Assembly (NCBI GenBank): GCA_964610045.1
Contig: CAZSUN010000002.1
Coordinates: 1 to 64,000, forward strand
DNA from: JACCYX01 sp964610045
Lineage (GTDB): Bacteria; Chloroflexota; Chloroflexia; Thermomicrobiales; UBA6265
Direction of reading: 5' to 3'
Length of the DNA stretch: 64,000 bases
The notes under the pieces were generated by a model that saw only the letters and a program-made list of their open reading frames with translations, had not been told where the DNA came from and made no database searches. Below are positions 26,441 to 35,156 of this stretch, in pieces; the stretch's first letter is position 1; the number at the start of each line of letters is the position of its first letter. Both the position numbers and the translations under genes were made by a program.

Positions 26441-27403
26441 ATGAAGATCGGTGTGTTCACTGTCCTGTTCTCGCAACGGCCATTTGAAGAAGCCCTCGAC
26501 TACGTGAAGGAAGCCGGAGTCGACGCCGTGGAAATCGGTACCGGGGGTGCGCCCGGCAACAGTCACTGCGATCTCGATCGCCTGGTTGAAGACGCCGCCG
26601 CTCGCGACCAATGGCTGAATGCCGTCACCAGTCGCGGACTGGAGATCAGCGCGCTTTCATGCCATGGCAACCCACTTCATCCCAACAAGGCTGCTGCCCG
26701 GGCCGATGACGATGCGTTCCGGAAAACGGTGCGCCTTGCCAGTCAGATCGGGGTCCAAAACGTCATCACGTTCTCCGGTTGCCCGGGTGATTCCGAAAAC
26801 GCACGCTACCCCAACTGGGTGACATGCCCGTGGCCAACCGACTACTCCGACCTGTTGAAGTGGCAGTGGGATGAAGTTGCCACACCATACTGGTCCGATG
26901 CCGCCGCTTATGCCAGGGACAATGGCGTTCGCGTCGCCATCGAACTCCATCCTGGTTTCCTCGGGTACCACAGCGAGTCGTTTTGGCGGTTGCGCGAAAT
27001 AGGCGGCGAGGCGATCGGCGTCAACTTCGATCCTTCCCATCTCTTCTGGCAAGGGATGGATCCACTGGTGTGCGTCCGTGAACTCAAGGACGCGATCTTC
27101 CACGTCCACATGAAGGACACCTGGCTCGACGCGCCAAACATCAAACGGAATGGCGTCCTCGACACCAAGCAGTACACGGACGAGGTCAACCGATCCTGGA
27201 TCTTCCGGACGGTTGGGTATGGGCACGGTCCGGAGTTCTGGCGATCATTCATCTCCGAGTTGCGAATGGCGGGGTACGACGGCGTGCTCTCAATCGAGCA
27301 TGAGGACTCGCTGATGAGCATCAACGAGGGATTCTCGCGTGCGGTGGAGTTCCTCAAGGAATCGGTCATTCGCGAGACTCCCGGCGAAGCCTGGTGGGTC
27401 TAG
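26441..27403 (+). CDS. Sugar phosphate isomerase/epimerase (AP endonuclease 2-type TIM barrel)
   Basis: 320 aa. The TIM-barrel pattern of xylose-isomerase-like/IolE-type enzymes is visible: VDAVEIGTGG, RVAIELHPGFLGY, GVNFDPSHLFWQGMD and FHVHMKDT, with Glu/Asp/His metal ligands. GGAGG lies upstream of the ATG at 26441. It is followed by a Gfo/Idh/MocA dehydrogenase 45 nt downstream, the classical pairing for catabolism of inositol-like or other polyols. Substrate is not assignable. Confidence 0.87.
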   Translation: MKIGVFTVLFSQRPFEEALDYVKEAGVDAVEIGTGGAPGNSHCDLDRLVEDAAARDQWLNAVTSRGLEISALSCHGNPLHPNKAAARADDDAFRKTVRLASQIGVQNVITFSGCPGDSENARYPNWVTCPWPTDYSDLLKWQWDEVATPYWSDAAAYARDNGVRVAIELHPGFLGYHSESFWRLREIGGEAIGVNFDPSHLFWQGMDPLVCVRELKDAIFHVHMKDTWLDAPNIKRNGVLDTKQYTDEVNRSWIFRTVGYGHGPEFWRSFISELRMAGYDGVLSIEHEDSLMSINEGFSRAVEFLKESVIRETPGEAWWV

Positions 27404-27448
27404 CATTTCCATACCGTGACGGCACCCGAATGGAAGGAAGGTGTACGG

Positions 27449-28618
27449 ATGAGTGAAATCGGCGTCGGACTGGTCGGCTACAAGTTCATGGGTCGCGCCC
27501 ACTCCAATGCGTACCGCCAGGTGCGCCACTTCTTCGATGTCGATCCGGTCCCGGTAATGCGGGCGATTTGCGGCCGCGATGCCGCCGCCACCCAGGCAGC
27601 GGCGGACCAGCTTGGATGGGAATCGATCGAAACCGACTTCCACGCACTCGTTGCCCGCGATGATATCCAGCTTGTCGACGTATCCACTCCTGGTTACACG
27701 CATCGCGATGTCGTCATCGCCGCTCTGGAAGCCGGCAAGCATGTCCTCTGCGAGAAGCCGCTCGCGAACTCGCTGGACGAAGCTCGCGAAATGTTGCTCG
27801 CCGCTCGCCGGGCAGGCACCATCAACATGGTGAACTTCAACTACCGGCGCGTCCCGGCAGTCGCATTCGCGAAGCAAATCATCGAGTCCGGCCAGATCGG
27901 CGACATTCGTCACTGGCGCGCGGTGTACCTGCAGGATTGGCTGGTCAACGAGCAGGTACCGCTGGCCTGGCGACTCAAGAAGGAGTTCGCCGGGTCAGGC
28001 GCCCTTGGCGATATCGGCGCCCACATCCTCGACCTGTCGCAATACCTCGTCGGGCCGGTCGAAAAGGTCGTCGGGACACTCGATACGTTCGTCAAGCAGC
28101 GCCCGATCGAGGTCGCAAACACTGGAGGTTCCGGCCTCTCCTGGGAAGCGGGCCAGGAACTCGGGGACGTCACGGTCGACGATGCGTCGACGTTCCTCGC
28201 TCGCTTCGAAAACGGCGCGATCGGGACGTTCGAAGCAACCCGGATGGCTCCGGGACGCCGGAACTTCAACTCGTTCGAAATCAGCGGCACGCTCGGCAGC
28301 ATCAGCTTCAACCTCGAGCGCATGAACGAGTTGCAGGTCTACTTCCGGGGAGATGAGGCAGGCCTGCAGGGATTCCGGACCATCAATGTGACGGAAGCCG
28401 TGCATCCCTACACCGGCGCCTGGTGGCCTGCCGGTCACATCATCGGTTGGGAACACACCCACACCCACGTTGTCCTCGACCTGCTGGAAGGCATTCGGAC
28501 CGGAGTCAACCCCGCTCCGTCGTTCGAGGATGGGTACAGGAACCAGGCGGTGCTGGAAGCCATCGTCAGGAGTGCGGAGTCGGGGACCTGGGAACGACCG
28601 GAACCCGTTCCGGCGTAG
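27449..28618 (+). CDS. Gfo/Idh/MocA family oxidoreductase
   Basis: 389 aa NAD(P)-dependent dehydrogenase. The Rossmann start is IGVGLVGYKFMGRAHSNAYRQV. HVLCEKPLANSLDEAREM carries the EKP motif with catalytic Lys, and GALGDIGAHILDLSQYLVGP is the C-terminal GxxxDxGxH motif. The start ATG at 27449 (MSEIGVG) has GGAAGG upstream; the open frame extends to 27416 but the extra residues are not conserved. It is in an operon with the isomerase. Confidence 0.92.
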   Translation: MSEIGVGLVGYKFMGRAHSNAYRQVRHFFDVDPVPVMRAICGRDAAATQAAADQLGWESIETDFHALVARDDIQLVDVSTPGYTHRDVVIAALEAGKHVLCEKPLANSLDEAREMLLAARRAGTINMVNFNYRRVPAVAFAKQIIESGQIGDIRHWRAVYLQDWLVNEQVPLAWRLKKEFAGSGALGDIGAHILDLSQYLVGPVEKVVGTLDTFVKQRPIEVANTGGSGLSWEAGQELGDVTVDDASTFLARFENGAIGTFEATRMAPGRRNFNSFEISGTLGSISFNLERMNELQVYFRGDEAGLQGFRTINVTEAVHPYTGAWWPAGHIIGWEHTHTHVVLDLLEGIRTGVNPAPSFEDGYRNQAVLEAIVRSAESGTWERPEPVPA

Positions 28619-28641
28619 CCTATTCGCAGACAGAACCCGGG

Positions 28642-28665
28642 ATGGGGTCAGGAATCTGGCCCCAT
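28642..28665. terminator. Hairpin at the convergent end of the dehydrogenase and kinase-like genes
   Basis: ATGGGGTCAG (28642-28651) pairs with CTGGCCCCAT (28656-28665) around GAAT, with one G-T pair. It overlaps the stop codon of the minus-strand gene. There is no T-tract. Confidence 0.38.
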
Positions 28666-30990
28666 TCCACGCGCACTCAGCGATCGGGCCGTCTCGCGGC
28701 GTGCCTTGATCGCGGCCGCCACGCGATCTCGTTCTGCTTCGGTGAGCAGGTCTGTCGCGTTATGTGGATCGGGCACTGCCGAGGTGACGATGGCGATGTC
28801 GTTGTCGCGGGCGATGGCTGCCTGGATTCGCCGGACATGCGCCATGCGCACCAGCTGTTGTTCGAGTCCGGCAACGAAATCGCTCCGGCCAAGCCTGGGA
28901 TCCTGCTCCAGACCCAGGGCGTGAATGGCCGGCAGGAGTTGCGCCAGGCGACCGTAATCCGGAGGGTTTTCCTGGGCGGCATCGAGCAGGTCGTCGATCA
29001 GGGTCACCCGCTCCACCACCTGCTGGATCGCCTTCCACGTCGCCCGGTCCGAGATTCGCGCCGACACTCGCTCGACACGATTCAAGGCCGAGACGATACC
29101 GGCCTCGTCTCCCCGCTCGAGCTCCCGGCCGAGATGCGCCACAGCCTGCGCTTGCTCGATATGACGCCGGATTCTGCGGCGCTCCCCGGTGCCGAGCCGG
29201 TCGGCCGCGCCATCCGGTGGCGCAATGAACAGTTCTCCAAGCCTTTCGGTCTGGCGTTTGGCCAGCGCGTCGCGTACGTCAGAAAGCCACCGGAGGCGTA
29301 CTCGAGCGAGTTCGACCCGTTCCCGCACATCCTCCGGGACCGAAGCACCTGGCCCGAACAGTTCATCGTCGAACGCGGCGTCGATGAGCACGTCGTCATC
29401 GGCTGCGATCGCGCGTTCGAGCACCGGCCACTCGATCGCCTGGATGACACGTTCCAGGGATGCCCTGTCCGTGTCGCCCAGGACGACCAGTTGGCCAGAC
29501 ACCGCCAGTCGCGCCAGTTCATCACGATCGTTGGTCATCAGCGCCTGGTCGAGGCGAGCCTGGACCTCGACTCGCTCCCGGGCTTGCCGGACCGTCGTTC
29601 GTGCCCGAGGCCCCAGCGGGATGTTCCGCGCGGCGGCCTCGTTCCCGAGAGCAATGACTCCAGCATCCCGCTGATGTCGCGCTTCCTCGAGTACCCGGCG
29701 GTCATACGATGTGGCCAGGACCCCCTCGACATCGGCTGCGAGGAGCGCAGCGATCGGATCGTCGCTCACTGCGCTCCAGATCCGTATCACTTCCGCTTCG
29801 TCGTTCCTGGTAATGGCGGCCTTCAGTTCCTCGATGTCCCCGGCGGTGACACTGGGGGCTTGTTCCTGTTCGGTAGTGGACCAACTCGGCCACGCCTCGG
29901 CAGTCAAACCCGTACGTTCCCGTCGCATTGGGACCGCGTCCCGCGAGGAAGTTGCGTCGTCTTCCTGACTCCATGTGTCGCTGTAGTGGGCGCGAATACG
30001 GGCGACGGATGGGGGGAGTGACCAGCCATCGCCGCGTTCCGGATCCGTTGGTTGGTACGACACCGGCAGTCTGAGACCCGGTACTGCGGACAGTGCGCCG
30101 AGGACATCGTCAAACGTCCCGGTGCAGGCGGTGACCAGTCCCTGGATCAACGCAGCGGATTGAGGCTTGACCCGGCGGAGGGCTTCATGAACTCCGCGAG
30201 ATGTGTGCGCGTTTGCGAGGTCCCACGGAGAAAAGAGAAGAATCCCGTCCGGGTCGTCAACCCTTCGTCCCCTGCCGGTACGGATGTCCGGATCGTCTGC
30301 AAGGGCGGCAAGTGACGACAGGATCACAAGAGCGCCAAACGGATCGCGAATGTCTGCCTGGCGTCCGTGGTTCGGATGGCGGTAACCGGGAGTGCCATCG
30401 CCTGACGGCGCGAAAGGCGCATTCGCCCAGCTTGCGTCATCGAAATCGACAAGGACCAGCTGACCGTTGCTGCGTACAATGATGTTCGCCGGCGTCAGAT
30501 CGGCGTGCACCAATTCAAGGCCAACCATGTCGTTCCAGAGCCGCACGAAAGCGGTGGACAGGGCCTTGAGCACAGACGAGTTACCTGCCCGGGCTGCGCG
30601 GTCGGCGGCCTGGGCCAGCGTTGGGCCTGCAATCCACTCCATCTCGACAGTGATGGCCTTCGGACCGCCCCCGCCACGATCGGCAACACTGCTACCAACG
30701 CCGCGTAACACGTCGATGTCTCGAGGAATTCGCGACGACTGTACCTCCCGCTGGAAAGCTGCCAGCGCCGAGTACCGAACAGCCCAGTCACTCCCCTTGT
30801 CTGGTGATGCTAGGATACGTAAGGCAATGTCATGTCCGTCCGTTCGCCGCAAGCGCGCCACGAGGGCATTGTTCCCCGCCAACACGACCGGTTTCCCTGC
30901 ACTGTCACGGACTACTTTGGCATCGAGTGCGGAAACCACCGGAACGTCATCCGCCGCAAGTGCGTTCTGGAATTGAGCTAGCGTAACCAC
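28648..30990 (-). CDS. Kinase-like protein with helical C-terminal repeats; partner of a membrane coiled-coil pair
   Basis: 780 aa. The N-terminal half (about residues 35-260) is a eukaryotic-like kinase fold: VHADLTPANIIV gives catalytic Asp164 and Asn169, and VDFDD gives the Mg site at 182-185. The glycine loop is not clear and the VAIK Lys position reads IALRIL (Arg59), so catalysis is uncertain. Residues from about 350 onward are long charged helices, some resembling a repeated unit (EELKAAITRNDEAEVIRIW / QALMTNDRDELARLA / RAIAADDDVLIDAAF / RELERGDEAGIVSALN). GTG 30990 has GAGGA 9 nt upstream. It is divergent from the two membrane genes; the start codons are only 18 bp apart as annotated. 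Confidence 0.7.
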   Translation of the reverse strand: MVTLAQFQNALAADDVPVVSALDAKVVRDSAGKPVVLAGNNALVARLRRTDGHDIALRILASPDKGSDWAVRYSALAAFQREVQSSRIPRDIDVLRGVGSSVADRGGGGPKAITVEMEWIAGPTLAQAADRAARAGNSSVLKALSTAFVRLWNDMVGLELVHADLTPANIIVRSNGQLVLVDFDDASWANAPFAPSGDGTPGYRHPNHGRQADIRDPFGALVILSSLAALADDPDIRTGRGRRVDDPDGILLFSPWDLANAHTSRGVHEALRRVKPQSAALIQGLVTACTGTFDDVLGALSAVPGLRLPVSYQPTDPERGDGWSLPPSVARIRAHYSDTWSQEDDATSSRDAVPMRRERTGLTAEAWPSWSTTEQEQAPSVTAGDIEELKAAITRNDEAEVIRIWSAVSDDPIAALLAADVEGVLATSYDRRVLEEARHQRDAGVIALGNEAAARNIPLGPRARTTVRQARERVEVQARLDQALMTNDRDELARLAVSGQLVVLGDTDRASLERVIQAIEWPVLERAIAADDDVLIDAAFDDELFGPGASVPEDVRERVELARVRLRWLSDVRDALAKRQTERLGELFIAPPDGAADRLGTGERRRIRRHIEQAQAVAHLGRELERGDEAGIVSALNRVERVSARISDRATWKAIQQVVERVTLIDDLLDAAQENPPDYGRLAQLLPAIHALGLEQDPRLGRSDFVAGLEQQLVRMAHVRRIQAAIARDNDIAIVTSAVPDPHNATDLLTEAERDRVAAAIKARRETARSLSARGMGPDS

Positions 30991-31008
30991 AGGCGCCGAT
31001 CCTCAAGG

Positions 31009-32853
31009 ATGTCGTGGTTGCGGGGCCTGGTCCGAAGAGCATGCTGGCCGAATCACCCCGCACGAAACATCAGTGTAGTGGACCCGCCAGCAGGTCCGGA
31101 TCGTGCAGCGTACACGGAAAGGCTCGCGCCGTTGCAACTTCGATCTCGCCCACCGCGTTCCCCGGAACCCGGCACAACGTCAGTTTCCCGGCCACTCGAT
31201 CCCATTTCCATCCGGGATACCCGCCGTTCGCCGAACCAGGATGCGCCCCTGGGTCAGAGTGTGTGGTCGTCCGCCTCGAACGTGGCTGCGGAGATTCAGG
31301 GCATCGCCGGGTCCCTGTCCGAGGTTGACCCCCGCTCCTCGGCACGGCTTCACGACCTCGGTACCGCGTTGGTGTCGGAGAGTGGCCGGCAACGCTGGTC
31401 AGATGTCGATCTTCGCCGGGCGTTCAATACCGACCGTCTTTCCCACGTCTACGCGGTCAGGCGCGAAGGTGGGTATGCACCCCAACGCCTGGAGATTGCA
31501 GACCGTGTCCGGAATGTCCTCGTCCTCGTGCCAATCCTCCTGACCTGGGCGGCACTGGCCGAAGCTGCTCGTGCGTACGACCGGTTCATCGCAGCAAATC
31601 CCGATCAAAGCGACGTGCCATTCCTGCTCGCCTGGCAGCGAGGGTTCGGCGGCGAAGCCAGTTTCCTGGCGCCGTCGTTCTCCACGGTCGCGTTGATCGA
31701 TGCCGTCGTCATCATCGTCATGATCCTGCTCACTTTCTATACCCACGGTCGTCGCGAAGCCCAGGAAGACTTGATCGCCGACTCGGCCTCGACGTTCCAG
31801 GCGGAGTTCGACAACGTCCTCGCCGAGGCCACCGTCATCCTCGCCGGCGACCGGGTCAATCGCCCGGCGCTGCTGGCGGACAGCGTCGAGCGACTGGCAG
31901 ACCGGTTCGACCGGGGCAGCCAGGAGTTGCTGACCCAGTTGCAGGTGGAACACGACCGCCTCGAACGGCTGGCAGGCCGCAGGGAACGCGAGTTTGCCGA
32001 TTTCGCCAAGTTTGCGACCGGAATGCGGGCTGGCGCCGAGGAAATGCACCGGCTGCTGGTCGATCTCCGCCAGATTTCCAGTGGCCTGGAGACCACGATC
32101 GAAGACCTCGCGAGCGAAGTCGGGGCAACCTCGACGCAGAACAGGTCACTGCTCACGGCGGTTTCCAACCTCGAACGTATGACATCAACCGCGGTCCAAA
32201 GCGATCAGGCGGTCAGCCGGCAGATTGCCCAGGCAGCCAGCGTCCTCGCCGAGACTGGCGACAAAGCGATCTCCGGCGCCGAACAGGCCGCCCAGGCGGG
32301 TCGTATAGCCTCCGATGCCGTGCGTGGGCTCGGTCAGATCGCCCAGAAACTTGCCGAGAGCCAGGAACGGATCGACCAGTTGGTGGCAGGAGACATGGGA
32401 GCTACCAACCGGCTGTCCGACGCCCTCCTCGCCAATTCAACCGGCGCCGACAACAGCACGCGCGCGTTGAACGATGTGGGTATGGCGCTCAGCCGGATCC
32501 ACAAGGAGTTCGAGCGCATCGGGACGCAGACTGGTCAGCACGCCGCCGCGCTCTCAACAGTCCTGGCCCAGCAGACGGAGATCGCCCGCGATGTCTCCCA
32601 GGTGGCCAAGGAACTTGGATCGGTCGGCCTGAATACGTCCCAACGCCAACGGGAAGTCAACCAGGATCTCCAACACCTGATCCAGCGACTCGACAACGTG
32701 ACGAACACGCTCAACCGTGTCGCCCAACAGGCGCCAGGGGTTGAAGCCCTCCAACAGGCGTTTGCGAACGCCATCAGGTCCGAAATGGGACGGTCTGTTG
32801 GCGAAGGGGTGGACGCCGCGCCGGCATCCCGTCCGAACTGGACTCGCTCGTGA
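31009..32853 (+). CDS. Two-TM membrane protein with long coiled-coil tail (ZorA/MCP-like)
   Basis: 614 aa as annotated, but the N-terminal 85 residues are Pro/Arg-rich and the true start may be GTG 31081 or 31260; the start at 31009 is weakly supported. TM1 is at about 168-188 and TM2 at about 224-244, joined by an external loop. After HGRRE the cytoplasmic tail (250-614) is predicted to be almost continuous helix with heptad-like Leu/Ala/Gln periodicity, similar in style to chemoreceptor and ZorA tails. I see no TolQ/ExbB/MotA pore signature, so the family is unknown. The downstream gene encodes a MotB-like protein 50 nt away. Confidence 0.68.
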   Translation: MSWLRGLVRRACWPNHPARNISVVDPPAGPDRAAYTERLAPLQLRSRPPRSPEPGTTSVSRPLDPISIRDTRRSPNQDAPLGQSVWSSASNVAAEIQGIAGSLSEVDPRSSARLHDLGTALVSESGRQRWSDVDLRRAFNTDRLSHVYAVRREGGYAPQRLEIADRVRNVLVLVPILLTWAALAEAARAYDRFIAANPDQSDVPFLLAWQRGFGGEASFLAPSFSTVALIDAVVIIVMILLTFYTHGRREAQEDLIADSASTFQAEFDNVLAEATVILAGDRVNRPALLADSVERLADRFDRGSQELLTQLQVEHDRLERLAGRREREFADFAKFATGMRAGAEEMHRLLVDLRQISSGLETTIEDLASEVGATSTQNRSLLTAVSNLERMTSTAVQSDQAVSRQIAQAASVLAETGDKAISGAEQAAQAGRIASDAVRGLGQIAQKLAESQERIDQLVAGDMGATNRLSDALLANSTGADNSTRALNDVGMALSRIHKEFERIGTQTGQHAAALSTVLAQQTEIARDVSQVAKELGSVGLNTSQRQREVNQDLQHLIQRLDNVTNTLNRVAQQAPGVEALQQAFANAIRSEMGRSVGEGVDAAPASRPNWTRS

Positions 32854-32903
32854 CAATGAACGTTTCAGGATTGCGGCTCCAGATCGCCGCCAGGTATTGA
32901 TCG

Positions 32904-34094
32904 ATGCAGCCCTACAAGCGTAAACGGCGCACCCAACGAGACATGTTCGTGCTCGGCGGCTGGTTGTTCGCCGATCTCCTGCTTGGCCTTGCCATGTTGT
33001 TCGCTGTTGCGAACACGGTTGGACAGGAGCCGCCAACTCCGACTCCCACCGCCAGCCCGGATTTCCTGGCAACCGCGGAATCTGACCTCGCCTTCCAGGC
33101 AGCGGAGAGCGAACAGACCATCGCCGCGCTGGAGGGTCAACTGTCGGACTCCGAAATCGCGGCCCAGCAGACGGAGGCTGCCCGCGAGCGGCAGTTCGCC
33201 AGTGCCACCGAGACCGCCGTCGCCGAGGCGACCCGCAATGCGATGGATGAAGATGATCGCGCCACCGCCGATGCCCAGGCAACGGAGGCTGCCGTCAGCG
33301 CGGATGCCACGATTGCGGCGTTGGCAACGCAACAGGCGTCCTCCGAGGACGATCTCGACGCATTGAACCGCGACCTGGCGACGAATGTCGCCCAGGCCAC
33401 CGAGGCTGCGCAAGCTATGGACGAGATGGCCACTCAACAGGCTGAAGTCCAGGCAATTGCGACCGAAAACGCCGCATCCGGTGCGGACGCACAGGCCACA
33501 TCCGCCGCTGCCCAGGATCAATTGGCAACCAGCGAAACCGCGTTGACCGACCTCGAAGCAACCAACGAAGCGATCGTCAGTGCTGCTGACGATGCGCAGG
33601 CGACGTCCGATGCCGCCGTCAGCGCTGTTGAGGATGCCGAGGCGACCGCCGCTGCCGCCGATGAGTCGGTGGCGAACGCGCAGGCCACCTCCGATGCGTT
33701 GCAGGAGCAAGTCCAACTGAGTTCGCTCGACCCGGAACCGGATTCGGTGATCTTCCAGGTCGACCTGAATGGCGTACTGGCAGGCGATCAAAGCGCCATC
33801 GATGACGCGGTCGCACAGTTGAACGGGGTCTTGCAACCATATATCGATGGTGAAAACTGCCGCATCGGGTTCGTGCTGATTACGTCGAGATCGAACGATC
33901 TCGGATCGGGTGTCCAGCTCTCCGACGCCATCGGTGAACTGATCAACGAGGAGTTCCCGGAGTTGCTGGCTGAACCTGCCGACGGATCCGAACCGCAACT
34001 TGCGAGTGAATCGATCGCCCGGCCAGGCACGACGCCGGTAGGCGAGGTCGAACTGACGATCTTCCTGAGCAGCGGCTGCGAACCAGCCGGATAG
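32904..34094 (+). CDS. MotB/ZorB-like membrane protein with OmpA-like C-terminal domain
   Basis: 396 aa. After a basic cytoplasmic N-terminus (KRKRRTQRD), the single TM (about 15-38) reads GWLFADLLLGLAMLF, with Asp24 in the position of the proton-carrying Asp of MotB (ADFMTAM). A Pro/Thr stalk and about 200 residues of Ala/Gln/Thr-rich coiled coil follow (low complexity, PTPTPTASPD, then AQATEAA-type repeats). The C-terminal domain (about 275-392) has an OmpA-like beta-alpha-beta layout: VIFQVDLNG..., IGFVLITSRSNDLGSGVQLSDAIGELI, and two Cys that may pair. This looks like an ion-driven stator partner of the preceding gene. Confidence 0.68.
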   Translation: MQPYKRKRRTQRDMFVLGGWLFADLLLGLAMLFAVANTVGQEPPTPTPTASPDFLATAESDLAFQAAESEQTIAALEGQLSDSEIAAQQTEAARERQFASATETAVAEATRNAMDEDDRATADAQATEAAVSADATIAALATQQASSEDDLDALNRDLATNVAQATEAAQAMDEMATQQAEVQAIATENAASGADAQATSAAAQDQLATSETALTDLEATNEAIVSAADDAQATSDAAVSAVEDAEATAAAADESVANAQATSDALQEQVQLSSLDPEPDSVIFQVDLNGVLAGDQSAIDDAVAQLNGVLQPYIDGENCRIGFVLITSRSNDLGSGVQLSDAIGELINEEFPELLAEPADGSEPQLASESIARPGTTPVGEVELTIFLSSGCEPAG

Positions 34095-34384
34095 ACCGGT
34101 CAGCCCACTATCAATACGTCTTGCCAGGATCGAACAGGACGGGCGCGCGATCCTCGGTCCAACCGGCTTTCACGACGTACAGGGTCGTGTGCAGCCCACC
34201 ATTCGGCGCATCGACGAAAGGAGACGAACAGCCCACGATCCCGTCCAGAATCACCGTTCGCCATTACCTGGTGGCGTGCTATGCTGACAGTACGAACGGT
34301 AGCCTGGAGCGACGCACGACGCGTTAACATCCATGCTATACTTTAGGAAGTGACTATCTGGTCGTAAGTGCCACGGAGGAGTTC
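34095..34384. other. Intergenic region before thioredoxin
   Basis: 290 bp with no supported gene. An extended -10 for trx lies at 34334-34342. A similar TGCTATGCT lies near 34276. Confidence 0.5.
34334..34342 (+). promoter_or_regulatory. Extended -10 promoter element of the thioredoxin gene
   Basis: TGCTATACT (TGn plus TATACT). No matching -35. It is identical to the elements before ftsH and ftsZ and lies 42 nt before the start. Confidence 0.55.
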
Positions 34385-34732
34385 ATGGCCAAGCCTCTTG
34401 AAATAACCGATGCAATGTACCAGTCCGAAGTGATCGATTCCGACAAGCCGGTTCTGGTCGACTTCTGGGCGCCCTGGTGTGGACCGTGCCGCATGGTTGG
34501 ACCCATCCTCGAGGAAATCGCGTCCGAGCAGGAACAGAACATCAAGATCGTCAAGCTCAACGTCGATGAAAACCAGAGGGTGGCTGGCGATCTCAAGGTC
34601 TTCAATATCCCGACCATGATCCTGTACAAGGATGGCCAGGCGGTCGACAAGATCGTCGGCGCTATGCGCAAGCAGGATCTTCTTAACCGGCTCAGCCAGA
34701 ATGTGACGACACTCTCCGGCGTGTCCGTGTAG
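34385..34732 (+). CDS. trxA: Thioredoxin
   Basis: 115 aa. The redox motif WCGPC is at residues 31-35, preceded by VLVDFWAP and followed by the cis-Pro segment FNIPTMILYKDG. This is a canonical cytoplasmic thioredoxin that reduces disulfides in partners such as ribonucleotide reductase. GGAGG lies 4 nt upstream of the start, within CGGAGGAGTTC. It is monocistronic, flanked by an extended -10 and a strong terminator. Confidence 0.95.
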   Translation: MAKPLEITDAMYQSEVIDSDKPVLVDFWAPWCGPCRMVGPILEEIASEQEQNIKIVKLNVDENQRVAGDLKVFNIPTMILYKDGQAVDKIVGAMRKQDLLNRLSQNVTTLSGVSV

Positions 34733-34751
34733 CGTTCATCATCGTCAGGCG

Positions 34752-34788
34752 AATGGCCCGGTCCTCATGTGAGGACCGGGCCATTTCC
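34752..34788 (+). terminator. Intrinsic terminator of trxA
   Basis: A 16-bp perfect stem (34752-34767 with 34770-34785), rich in GGCCCGGTCCTC, is followed by TCCAT. It lies 20 nt after the stop codon. Confidence 0.75.
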
Positions 34789-34946
34789 ATACCCGGATCG
34801 TGACGTTCAATGGAGAACTGGGCATTTTCGCGGTGCCATACCCAATCCGGGTGGTCAGGTGGGTGGTCGCCGGGAGCGGCGGCAGATCCCTCGCTGCACT
34901 CGGGACAGGCTCCGGGTCCGCCCGACGAAGTCCAACTCCAACCGTT

Positions 34947-35001
34947 CACCCGGATTCGGTATGAGAGGGTGTCTGAGAAGGCCTGGGACGTGCGGATCGC
35001 C
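34947..35001. repeat. 55-bp segment identical to 35102-35156 (left side of gap)
   Basis: It matches the right flank base for base, including the AGAGGGTGTCTG arm. Exactly 55 bp is typical of a k-mer contig overlap, so both are probably the same genomic position. Confidence 0.9.
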
Positions 35002-35101
35002 NNNNNNNNNNNNNNNNNNNNNNNNNNNNNNNNNNNNNNNNNNNNNNNNNNNNNNNNNNNNNNNNNNNNNNNNNNNNNNNNNNNNNNNNNNNNNNNNNNN
35101 N
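35002..35101. other. Assembly gap of 100 N (probably an unmerged contig overlap)
   Basis: The gap is flanked by identical 55-bp sequences in the same orientation. The real distance may be zero, with the two contigs overlapping. Confidence 0.95.
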
Positions 35102-35156
35102 CACCCGGATTCGGTATGAGAGGGTGTCTGAGAAGGCCTGGGACGTGCGGATCGCC
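35102..35156. repeat. 55-bp segment identical to 34947-35001 (right side of gap)
   Basis: Second copy of the segment that ends the left contig; it runs directly into the palindromic element. Confidence 0.9.

Noticed and set aside
31009..34094. Calling the membrane pair a Zorya type I or II system
   Set aside because: No MotA domain, ZorC, ZorD or ZorE could be recognised; only the overall plan is similar.
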